This document shows, one piece after another, positions 50,621-61,693 of a stretch of 64,000 nucleotides of DNA. The position numbers were made by a program, and so were the translations under genes. The first letter of the stretch is position 1. Each line of letters starts with the position of its first letter. The notes under the pieces were generated by a model. The model had not been told where the DNA came from, made no database searches, and worked only from the letters and a program-made list of their open reading frames with translations. The stretch spans positions 27,688,792 through 27,752,791 of the forward strand of contig OX392532.1 of the NCBI GenBank assembly GCA_947623455.1, in the 5' to 3' direction. This DNA comes from Mimachlamys varia. Its lineage: Eukaryota > Mollusca > Bivalvia > Pectinida > Pectinidae.

Positions 50621-53600
50621 ACTCTTTGCTCTCAGTATATCTTTTACTTTTATGATGCTTATTCATATCATAAATCATAATTGGTTGAAATCTCTTTACG
50701 CATACTTAAAAAAAAGTGTTTTTTTTTCCGTTTCATATTTGCTAGAAATCCCCTCCCACATCCCCCTCGCTCTGCACTCTAAAACATCCCAGACTGGCTC
50801 CTTTGACTGGGGGGGGGGGGGGGGGGTCCACTGTACCATGACTGGGAGTGGGGGGGGGCATTGTACCAAAATTAGCTTTGTTTGCATAATGATGACGCCA
50901 TTTGGCCAAAGTGTGCTCCATACCATATCTGCCAAAATACATTTAGAATTCACGAACCTGGTGTTTTGAACAAAATAACTGATGGTCAACAGAGGCAATG
51001 GATGGTGTAACATGGTGCAAGAAACAAGCATATTTCAACTAAATTTTATTGATCATTCAAAAAAACATTGAAACTCCAACCTCTATCATAGCATCCCAAG
51101 CATTGAGACAATCTAAATCCCTACATGTTATGTATTTTTATTTGCTAAATCAAGATAAAAATACAATACTTGTCAAAAAAAATTTCAACTTAGTTTGTTA
51201 CATGATATAAGTTCAGAACATTTTCAAAACTACAGCTAAACATCTTGGCAATTAAAATGAAATTTTAGTAGCAGCAACAGGGCTTGATATTGACAAACAA
51301 AAAGACTACATATACATCAAATTAGACCAACACTACTACAAGCTTGCAACCCAGGAGATGTACAATGTATGTAATTGTCAAAGGAAAATATTACCTGTTG
51401 GACACGTGTCCACATGATGTCAGCCTGACTCAATCATACGCGACATCCAAAACTCACGGAATTGTTGGTGTTGGGATCAACCAGTCTCCACGACCCGAGA
51501 ATAAAAATAATTACGCGCATCATAGTCTCTCAAATTATTGCCGATTGAAAAAACCAGCATTATAACAGGAGAATGAACTTCGGACTTTCACCTCTCTGTT
51601 TATTTTAACATAGCTATAAAGCAAGTATGATCAGTCCCCTTTCATATACAGGTAATACAACTATTTCGTGTTCATTTAAAGTATAATTTATTTCTTCCAT
51701 TTAAAATGATTGGATTGGGCCAGTTGTACTTGTATACTAAAATTGTATAATCCCGTGAACATGTTATTACATTGTTTATCAGCTCTGCAAATCTCTTTCA
51801 GAGTGATTATCTTATTTGACATTGAAAACAGCACACAGTCAGTTTAATTCTTTTAATATCAAATTACATGTAGTACAAATTATGTTATTAGAACAAAATC
51901 ACCAATAACCAAGATTATTCTGAGAATCAGCAAGTGGTTCAGACCTTGAAAGTAATTGCAATCCAAATTATCTTGAACTAAATGGGTTTTGTAACCAAGT
52001 TTATTGTAAGACTTCCTACATTGGATGGAGAACAGGTAACATGCTGCAACCTTATGATGCCCAAATATATGCCTTGTTATCTAGAGTTTACAATATTTAA
52101 TATAACACCTCCTTCCCCTGCCCCCCCCCCCCCCCCCCCCCCACTCCAAATGTCATAATCATGATAAAATTACCTTATCTACTAGCAGTCACAACATAAA
52201 TTTTTCAAGAGAGTACATTAAAAAGAGAACACTATACTTACCAAATCTTTACCTGGGAATTGAGATATTTTCTCTTGCATCTTCAAAAATTCTATCAGAA
52301 CTGGAAAGCTTCAAACATCTCGGCAGTTTAAGCGGCTGGTTTAGTCTGCCATTTATAAACATCCTGCGTTTTTGTGATGGAACTTTATAAAGCTTCACCA
52401 TGAAGAATACTTTCGTAGAAAATTTAGGTGCAAGTACCAAAATGAAACCTTGCCAGAGGAATGCAACATACAACTCTTTAGTCTGGAAGTGGAGAGATTC
52501 AGGGAACAAAAAAACTTCACACTATTCAGTTTTTTTTTGTCATGCAATGGTGAGTGAAATGTGTAGTTCCAATCAACAAAGTGTTGAAAATCTTTATGCA
52601 ACTTAACACGAAACCTTGACCTATGTTAAACATCTATACAAAGACCTGTGGAAATCTTGTCTACCTGGGTATGTACCATGCTGGCCTTAAGGGATGCCAC
52701 CTATATCAAACTTCTCAATTTTGACAAACACAAACTCCGACATTTCGCATGTCAGCAAAAGCAAGTTTATGCCTTTTCAAATGCCTGCTTTCCATTGCTG
52801 ACCAATTTTACTATTTGAAACTACTGCCATAATTTTATGCAGTCAATTATGACTAATTGCCACTGTTAAACACATGTATATTCTAGTCACTCTGTTCGTA
52901 ATGTTGTAGTACTAGGAAGTGGCAAACACAAAAAATATCAAAATAATTGTGTTTTTTTTTCGCTATTTGTCATTACTAATCCAGGACATCGACATGAATC
53001 CTGGAAATTATATACAGACTCATTTTCATTATTTCAAATAGTCTTCGCACCCTAATTAGATCACTTTCATCTAAATCTCTCCCATCTGACAGAGGAGTAT
53101 AAAAACTACAAAATGATGAAAATAAGGTAAATTTACTTCAAAAAAAGCTTATATTGAGCAGGACAAGGGTAAAGGTGGGATCAACTAATGCAACCAGAAC
53201 ACTTTAAAGTGAATATTTTTTCTCAGTCAAATTTCTTTAATATATGGAAGTAACATAAATTTTATGAATAGTGCTTTGACTGTGAAAATGCCATTACTAG
53301 TTTTGTCAAATTGTTTCTTTTGTTGTATAAGATAAAGATCTATACTATATTAGCTACCAACTACTGAAAAACTAAAATTACAAATTATCTTGAGCAATAA
53401 AATATTCAACTAATAATACTTTTTTAATAGGAAGTGAAAGTCTTTGAATCATTCAAAAGAACACAGATGGTTATTTGGACATGTCAATAATTAAAAGTAT
53501 TGCAGATCAGATGTGTTAGGAGAAGTATATATATATATAGATCAGTGCATATACATACATTGCCTTCAGGAGTTGGAACATGTTTGCTTCATTTTCAAAA

Positions 53601-56371
53601 TTGGGTTTCCATACATGAATACAGGCATTATAATGCCACAGCACATTACTAAAATGCAAAAATTTCCTTATTAATAATACAACAAAGATTCTTTAGATAA
53701 TAAATGTTCATTTAAGAAAAATTTTTCCTTTCCAAATTTAAGAACTTTGGTATCATCAATACAGTCAAGACATTGTCTCGTACCAGGTAAATATATTTAT
53801 GCAGCTGTAGTTAAATTGCACCAGTTAAGACAGGAGCATAGAGCAATACAGAATAAATGTTTAAAAAGAACCTCAAACATTGCAAAACAGGGACACTTCA
53901 TGTACGTGAACTAAATTAATTTAATAAGATTACAGCAACCCCAGAAAGCAAATGTATAAGGCACATAAACGTTACCATCCTCAGTCTAAAGCATTCTTAC
54001 AGGCACACACACACTTGTCAAAGAGATGTAGCTGGGCATTCAACACTCAGCTTTTCATTGAGCTATGCCGAATTTTAAAAAATACAAAATATTACACAAA
54101 CATTTCATTAGCAGTACATTTTCCTTATTTCATCATATGAATCTGATCATTGAATTTGGAGCTTCTTCGCACTTTTGATTCAGGCTTTGCAGAATGAAGA
54201 AGCTCGACCATTTGTGCCCATCTACTATTTTACATTATTGTGAAACTAATCACATGCTTACCTGTGCAGCAAAGTATTTTCATTGAGACTCTTCACAAGG
54301 TTTATAATCCAAACTGGTTCTTTCTTGTCCTCTGCAGCTTTGTAGATACGCGACTTAATAAACATATCCGTATACTTTCACGACACTTTAATTAAAATGT
54401 GAATACCTGGTTTATACTGCCAACCACTGCACATTCGCTACTAATGACGCTAGAAAGGTATTTAACACTTAAAATCTGTTGTTTTAACAATGAAAATTTA
54501 ATTTTTAAGGTTGAAGTAAACTTAACACTTTTGAAATTAATGCATTTACTACTACATAGAAGCATTGACATTTAATAACCACAAAAAATCACTTCCTGTA
54601 GTGATTAAAAAGATTAAAAAGGGACTGATCAATAAATCTTGAACATTTTCATTCCACTTTATTTCATTACACGTGTTATAAGAACTGCTGCAAGAAGCAA
54701 ATATTCTTTACAATGCTCACATAAAAATATTACAAATGCATATTTGTCTAGATGTGTAAAGTGTTAAAACTTAAAAAAAATCCTGTCTTAACTTTTTTGA
54801 AGACTTACAAAAAGCTTGAACAGTGTATTCACTAGTTATTAAGAACTCAGAAATATGTGTCTTTTTGTATATCATATACCGGTAGGTATTATTTGTAATC
54901 TTCCAAAAAAATGTGTAACAGACAAGATGATATACAGAACTACATGCAAGCATGTGCAAATATGAATCATAAAAAAAAAAGAAAAATAAACCAGCAACAA
55001 AAAGTAGATTTCTTTTGTTATCACTGACTGGTTCCAGTCTAACAAGTAGTCGGACGTGATTTTTTTTTCTTTCTATTCAAACAAATGTTTAGTGTCCAAC
55101 TAGATATGATAGAGCTGATGCCTTTATCATATAGACATCAGTATCGGCTAAAACAGTTCATGTGTTCATCAGTGGGCAGTGGTCTGTGGTGTTTTCTGTA
55201 CCAAGTCACTGACAAAGTTACAAATTCCTTACAGAAGTACACTTCATCGTTAAATTGACCATAAAATCGTACTGATGTAGATCCACTTCCAACAGATCTA
55301 ACTGTACTCTCACTTGGGAGAGTTGTAAAGGTTACTGGCCGGAGAAATGCAAATTGCCACGACAAATTCTAAGCTTATTTAATTACTTGTCCGTAAATTT
55401 TATGCATCACACAAGATATTATTCAACAGATCGTCTGTAACATGAAAAATAATTTTGCAGTATCCAGGTGATTTCACAAGCTACTACTAGAAAGCTTCAT
55501 TCAAAGCAATTCCCCCACCACCATCACCAAACCGTTAAATATGGGGAAAATTCTTACCAGAAACCACACCAATTTAATATCACAAAATAATCCAGGCCAC
55601 AATATTCATGTTTTGTATTCTTTATATCAATATTTTCCCTAACAAAATCTCTTTTTTTTTTATTTGTCTCAAATTCTGAGCACGAATATTTATTGCATAA
55701 AAGTCAACATTAATAATACTCGTTTATAGTGAATTACCAAGATTAAAATATGGTATATCATTTATAAAAGCAAAAGTAGTACAATTTTAAATAATTTGAT
55801 ATTTAGATAGATAAATTTTCTTAAAGTGAAATGCATCAAATTTCCCAAATATTTAAACAAACGTATAACTATGGTATCTTCAATTTCAATTTTAAAAAAT
55901 CAAGACCACAACTGATTTAATTTAAATACGGTGGCGTCGAGTCTGGTGACCGTTTTATAGCAATAGGCCTAAGTGCGTACTGTATAAGATGTATATATAA
56001 TGAGGGGCTTGAGGTGCTAGTCCGTAATGTTTCCTTTACAATGTAGTACTAGTTCGGGAGTGAAAACTGGAGGCAACAGTCTTTGTCTCAAAATCACCCA
56101 TACAATTAATTCTTAATGCAACCACAAGATCTGCTTTCACCTTGAAATATATCATTTCCAACATTGATGACAATACCTTTTCATATACCTTCATACAAAC
56201 AATAGCAAAAGCTATTGCATAAACACCATGCTGTTCACAGGAGCTTGGTAGAAATTTTCTTACATGCCACATATAAATCATTACAATAAAATTAATTTCT
56301 CTGGAAAAAAGAAAACCGAAGCTTCATGTATCTTTTGTAAAATTTTGAAAATTTGACCAAAGAGTACTTAC

Positions 56372-56481
56372 ATTTTATAGTAGAACACCTTTGATTCTCC
56401 TGTTGCACCATCTGATCTCTCCAAGATACTTGCTAAAACTTTTAACACTTGACTGCAGGTAGCTTTCAATTCTGACTCAAT
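56372..56481 (-). CDS. YWHAE: 14-3-3 epsilon-like constant exon 3 (helix E)
   Basis: 110 nt between a TTTTTAACAG acceptor and a consensus GTAAGT donor, leaving two bases (AT) of a Met codon. It encodes IESELKATCSQVLKVLASIL, then ERSDGATGESKVFYYK. GESKVFYYKM is the family hallmark that leads into the GDY motif, including the Lys that matches zeta Lys120. The middle is diverged from epsilon: the usual CxDILDVLDKHLIP stretch is replaced by SQVLKVLASILER. It is too short to stand out as an open reading frame and was found by reading the minus strand between exon 2 and the body exons. All four body exons begin with G, so each restores the Met codon. Confidence 0.93.
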
Positions 56482-59290
56482 CTGTTAAAAAGAAAAAAGA
56501 ACATGCCATACATTTTAACTAAAACTCACAAAGAGATTCACCAGTATCCAAGTGTATATGTATGTTGTCAAGTGACTAAGAATAATATGATATATAAAGA
56601 CACAAATTTTCATTTTACTCTTTTCCTGGGTCCATGGAATTGGAAACTTTAAACGTAGTAAAATGAAATATTGCACTATTTTCACCCAAAAATTGCTGAT
56701 CAATATTTTTGCACCTTCCCATTGGAAATTTAATAAGGGATAGGAACCGAATTTCCCAAGGTGTAAAGAGCCTATTCGGCCCCCATTATTTATATGTTGT
56801 CGGAAAATCCCTGCGACAGAATATGGATACCACCAAGAAACAAAAAAGGTTGACCAACATTTATAAATACCGTAATTTCTTGCAAATAGTGCGACCTTTT
56901 TAGAGAAAATAGAAAGTGTCAAGAACGGGGTGACTTATGCGCAAGAACAATAATAAAATCTTGACTGGGTCGTGATCATCTATCGTTAATTTTTCAGAGA
57001 TTTTCAGAATTATTGTAATATCTTTGCGGTAGTAAACAGTTGATATTTTTTAAAAATAATTCCCAATTTCCATTAACTTTTAAAACTACGAAAAGTTGCA
57101 ATTGAAAACCATATGAAAGGATAGAATCTGATAAGTAAAATTGAGAAAAGAAGCCAGAACCGAGATTGTATTGATGCTACGTTATGAATTTATTAAAAAA
57201 CATATGAAGAACTATACGGAAGTATTAGATCGTTGTAGCATTGAGGCTAAAAATGCACTTCTTGTGTAAAATCATACTGAAAGATTCAATCCTGATGGTA
57301 GAAATGAGTCAAAAACAACATGGGAAGTTTGCCAGTTTATGTACTGCAAAGAGTCAAGGTCACATAATACTAAAATTGTCATTAATCCAAAGTACTGCCA
57401 ACTTGCGAATTGAACTGGTAACGATAAAATTAAAGTTTGGAAAATGATACTTTAGGGACTTAACCAATCCAATATATAACAAATTTTTTTTCAAGGAAAA
57501 AATACTGAAATCACAAAAGGTTTTGTGGTTTTTTTTATGTCTCGCAAATTCGGCTTTGTGCTGGCTGACAGGTACTGCATTTCGAGGCCCCAAAACACAG
57601 CCAGTACATATTGGCAAAATGGCTACAACTTTCAATCGAAATAATAAATTGTGACACGGACACTCTACATAACTGACAGTAGTATTCACACGTCTTTCTC
57701 AAATTCAAAGTATTTACTTGCCTATTCTTCTCTTTTGACGATAAATTTGTCAAGTTATAACATTTTCTTGCAAGTTGCAACATATGCTTTGGATTGCGTA
57801 ATCTTTTGGAATGGAAATAAACTTGCGGACCGCAAATTACTTTCGTTTTAGCATATATATTTGCCTTGCGCCAGAGGACCCATGTGGCAACAAAGTCGTG
57901 CGGCGTATTCAAAATGTATGCGGGATTGACGCGGGCACACTATCAAGCTGAAGCCCTGTATCTCATCCCCTGTTCCAGTTTTAAGACAACATTAAATCAT
58001 CCAAAACAGCCTGATCATTTTACTATAATTTTTTGTCCATGGCACATGAGTAGGTATAGGATCCACTTTACAAGCTAACCAAGTTTTATTACCCAAGGTA
58101 TACTGTAATAAATTCATGTGCATTCCGAGTCATGTACTCATAGAATTTTTAAAGGCCCCATTAAATTTCAGGAAATGGTAAAAAGAATCAATGAAAAATG
58201 ATTGTAGATTGATCGGTACAATTATGTTGGACCAATGGACTGGACACTCTGACAGAGGGTATATTGCCATATCCCCCCCTCCGTCTGCTTGTGGCGAGAA
58301 ATAACTGAACCTTAATTTCCTCATCTTAGGAGACGAAAAGCTGATCCCTACATTAATGTTAAAATGATAAGCATCTCATTCTGCTTTTTTAACACTTTTA
58401 TAGACTATATAGCCATATATACAATGATCAATTTACGATTAATTTCCATGGGTCCTTTGAGTCCGTACATATTGCTAAAAACAATGGATCCTACAATATT
58501 AAAGTGCCTGTATTTCTATCAGTCCAATCATAATTTTTTGAGTATAGGACTTGGGATTCCCACATCGAATGATCACTGCATATATATATAATGGATCACA
58601 GTGATCAATCTACATGCGAGTCCCGAGTCCAGTACTCACAAAATTATGAAGGGACTCACAAGAATTCTAGAAATGTTTCAATTGTTTTCAGCAATTTGTA
58701 CAAAAAGGACCCATGAAAATAAATCGTAAATTGATCACTGGGATGAGTGAACAGCAAAGTGCCTGAATTGAAATTATGCTACACTAGCTATATCACTACT
58801 CCATCAAACTAGGTCATAGGTTCAGGACATACTTGGACCAGTTACTGGCTGTAGGTCGGTGGATAACCCTAGTTCTTTAAATGATGTAAAACACAAACAA
58901 ACATTTTCCAAGGACTTCAAAAGAGCATCATTTCAAGGCCCCTAATGAATTACAGGTTTTTCCAGGTTGCAAGGTAAGTTTGTCTTATCAAGGTCAATAC
59001 AAATCTTGATGCCAAACAAGATGACACTACATAGAACTTATAAGCTCACAGCCATATGTCAGAACAACCAAAATAAAGGATTCAAAGGAGTCGGCTATTT
59101 ATCAACACTGAATACAGTACCTTTTAAGAATTTATATATTATACAACATCAAATATCTAACATGTGAACATTCAACACTTTGACTAATCAAAAATATGAT
59201 GTGAACATCATTGAGTGTTCGATGTTAAAGAAAAATATAAACATTTTTGTTTTATTTGTTACAGTCAGTATGTTCATGCTTTTAACAAAC
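56482..59290 (-). other. Intron 2
   Basis: 2,809 nt. Contains two CAGTGATCAAT MITE copies in opposite orientation (58432-58578, 58599-58740) and a SINE remnant near 58835-58885. The several short open frames at 57.2-57.9 kb are on both strands, overlap one another and match no family I know. Confidence 0.8.
58432..58740. mobile_element. Pair of CAGTGATCAAT MITEs in inverted orientation
   Basis: Copy one spans 58432-58578 and copy two, inverted, spans 58599-58740, with about 20 bp between them. The second has flanks GGATCA and GGATGA. The pair forms a natural long hairpin in intron 2. Confidence 0.7.
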
Positions 59291-59508
59291 CTTTTTTCTG
59301 TATTCGACGATGTAACCCAATTGCTTGCCCGATTGACCGGATTCAGTTTTGTTTTTATCAGCTTCTTTTTGTTCAATTCCAGTTATTATTCTCCACGATG
59401 CCCTTTTTGTTCCAATTACATTTTTGTAAGCAACAGAAAGCAAGTTACGCTCTTCTACTGACATCTCTTGATCCAACTCTGCCACTTTCTGCATCCACTC
59501 TACCATAT
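59291..59508 (-). CDS. YWHAE: 14-3-3 epsilon-like constant exon 2 (helices B-D)
   Basis: 218 nt, from a CAAACAG acceptor to a weak GTTTGT donor, ending in phase 0. It encodes [17 protein letters not shown], then [15 protein letters not shown], then [16 protein letters not shown]. These carry Lys49 and Arg56 of the phosphopeptide pocket (zeta numbering); the residue before Arg56 is Lys rather than the usual Arg. After EQKE there is a polar linker ([19 protein letters not shown]) before EYRKK. It is about six residues longer than in human epsilon, at the loop between helices C and D where 14-3-3 paralogues vary. The reading frame is intact. No second copy of this exon was seen. Confidence 0.95.
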
Positions 59509-61629
59509 CTGTTTGAAAAAAAAACATAAACATAAAACATGGATAATTCCAACTCTGTGTTCAACACTAACACTGGTCTGTTAGTCTGAGACTAGTAAAT
59601 TCTGAAGGACTAGTAAATATGCTCTGTTAAATTGTGTTTACTATTTCATTTTTGTATTCTAGTTCATAGCTTCTTCAAAGAGAGGAAATGGTACAAATTT
59701 AGCACTCAGGATATACCGAAACTCATATCAGAGCATTTAGATATTACAATTTTTTCTGTGGGAGACCCCCCCACCTTATACTCCTGCCTCTCTTTTGCAC
59801 TAGGCACCTACCCGCGGGCTCATCGCTTCCCAATTTGTTGTTTGTCACTTAGTGTTTCAACTGGCTGAAGCCCTGAGGACTTAGTCACAATAACATAGGA
59901 CTAGTACCTTAAAAATTTTACTAGTCCTTTGGACTTATATATTGAAAAAGTTACTTTCTAACCCTGAGACTTGTAGATTATTTGCTAGTGGGTCATTTGT
60001 GGGCAACTAGTGACGCTTACAGTGTCCACTAGACGAGTACCAGTTACACAAACACTAGAACAGTTCTTCATGTAAAGGAACATACTGTCAGATACATGGG
60101 TCAATTGAAACAACGAAGAAATACATCAAAGGGTTGTGATTAATAGCAAATAACTAACAATTCTGATGTCCATCAGATTTTGGCAACTTTTGCTACAAGT
60201 TGAAGGAGGCTGGCGTCAGTAGTTTTCACGAAAAAAGAAGTTGAAAGCAACGACTGATCATGAGCTATCATCATCAATTTTCGTTCAATTACCAGAAGGA
60301 TGGGGGAGGCAATTGAAAATAGTACTGTAAAATACAGACCAAATATAATTCATTTGCAGAAATGGACTTTCTCTTTCTATTTAAACCTGTTGGGAGTCCA
60401 ATGCACTGTTTGTCATTCACTGTATTCAAAACACTAAATAATACAGCATAAAAGCTTTTAACATTTATGCTGGATTGTAAAAAGTAACAAAATATTCCAC
60501 TATCAGCGATCAATATCATGTGCAAGTTCAGAGTCCTGTACTCATAAAATTATGAAAGGACTCGTAGAAATTCTGGAAATACTTTCATTTTACATTGTTG
60601 GACCCATTGTTTTCTGCAATATTTACAAAAAGGACACATGAAAATAAATTGTTAATTGATCGGTGCACTACATGCACTTTTGTCATAAATCTTCAAGATC
60701 CTTCTATTTATACATACTTATCCAAAAATCTAAACATTTTCAATGAATAATTTTATTAACAAGATATAAGAATTCCATCATATCAAATGACAGCTCTACA
60801 AATGCAAGTGTATCAACATTTGTTATGCTATATTAAGCGTATCACAGTCAGTAACAGGACAGATATTAACTGCAAGCATCTTATTTTTGATTTAAGCCTA
60901 ACTGTTTCAAACTTCCTTTGGTAGCAGCATCAAAGTGTCGAATAAAGCGATAACGGTCTTGCTGAAGAACTATCGCATATTTCAAGGATGAGTCAGAACA
61001 TGATTTCACAAAACTCGCAAGTCAATACAACTTGAGCCTGAATCTGTCTCACGACAAAATGCGTTCTAATGAAGAGTTAGGGGAAGAGCATAACCTGTGT
61101 GTTATACAGGACTTCACATTAAAATGCATTCGGAAATGTGCGAAAACGACTGATTAGGAGGTCTTCTCGACTACAAGTGCCCTTCCCATTCCACCACCCC
61201 CCCCTCCCCCACAGTATATTTAAACTATGTTTCATGTCAATGCAGAAGACGTATATCACCGATCGCTTGCAAGGTACTTTATTCATTACAAGATAGACGT
61301 ATATAAGAACGCAAACAGTAGGAAGTTCTTATTTTCGGTATTTATTTCCTAAATTCATGAATGACAGTTCGTATGTATCATTAAAGATGGCGGATGTCAG
61401 TTGCCGTAATAATATCCATGGACACACTAATTTAAACATTGGTTTGGGAAGCACAGACATATTTTTCGCTCGTGTCAACAATTGAATGATACAAGGGGAA
61501 GACAAAAGTGAATATTTAACGTCATATTTGACATGCATTTCCAAATTTTCTGTCGCTAAGCGGAGGACTAGGTTTCATCATGTCGCTCAGAGCTAAGGTA
61601 TTCAACGAACACCTCCGAACAATTTTTAC
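59509..61629 (-). other. Intron 1
   Basis: 2,121 nt between exons 1 and 2. Holds one copy of the CAGTGATCAAT MITE (60504-60665), a YY1-like AAGATGGCGG at 61384-61393 and a short C-rich tract near 61195-61209. No other exon recognised. Confidence 0.8.
60504..60665. mobile_element. CAGTGATCAAT MITE in intron 1 (inverted)
   Basis: 162 bp with slightly altered ends (CAGCGATCAAT and TTGATCGGTG), flanked by a CACTA-like repeat. Interior cccattgttttctgcaatat and acacatgaaaataaattg match the family. Confidence 0.65.
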
Positions 61630-61693
61630 CTTCATATCTCTCGGCCTGTTCAGCCAATTTACTTCTATATACACACTCCTCCCGTTCGCCCAT
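61630..61693 (-). CDS. YWHAE: 14-3-3 epsilon-like constant exon 1 (start codon)
   Basis: Encodes the first 21 residues (MGEREECVYRSKLAEQAERY then E) and ends with one base of an Asp codon before a GTAAAA donor. This is helix A and the start of helix B, part of the 14-3-3 dimer interface. The start is chosen because MxxRE followed by KLAEQAERY matches the family N-terminus and the context is good (A at -3, G at +4). The exon is 64 nt, so the next exon must supply two bases; exon 2 does, giving the conserved ERYED-M junction. An opposite-strand open frame across this exon is treated as chance. Confidence 0.93.

Larger units (their letters stand above)
45019..56371 (-). other. Intron 3, between constant exons and cassette D
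   Basis: 11.35 kb, the largest single-copy intron. Holds a palindromic TA-flanked MITE (45667-45819), a partial CTCATTCACCCCTGAA element (46955-47000), a degenerate CAGTGATCAAT copy (about 50470-50620), long G and C runs (50809-50826, 52121-52142) and otherwise AT-rich unique-looking DNA. I looked for further 14-3-3 body exons by the conserved QLLRDNL coding block and found none here. Confidence 0.7.
6820..61693 (-). other. YWHAE: 14-3-3 epsilon-type gene with four alternative C-terminal cassettes
   Basis: Gene model joining three constant exons to four duplicated two-exon cassettes. 14-3-3 proteins are cytosolic dimeric adaptors that bind phospho-Ser/Thr motifs. The N-terminus (MGEREE, then KLAEQAERYED) and the segment [15 protein letters not shown] place it in the family, and NVIG and RASWRI fit epsilon better than zeta. 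Splice phases are consistent throughout: exon 1 ends phase 1, exon 2 phase 0, exon 3 phase 2, every body exon phase 1. Predicted proteins are 254 (D), 263 (C), 259 (B) and 263 (A) residues, against about 255 for vertebrate epsilon. Exons and junctions are read directly from the sequence; alternative use of the cassettes is inferred. The symbol is given by homology. Confidence 0.93.

Noticed and set aside
52249..52606. Overlapping open frames on both strands near 52.4 kb
   Set aside because: Considered as a transposase remnant, but no catalytic or conserved motif could be identified.
45019..56371. Possible fifth body exon in intron 3
   Set aside because: I looked for the coding form of QLLRDNL and of LGLALNF on the minus strand; only the four described copies were found.
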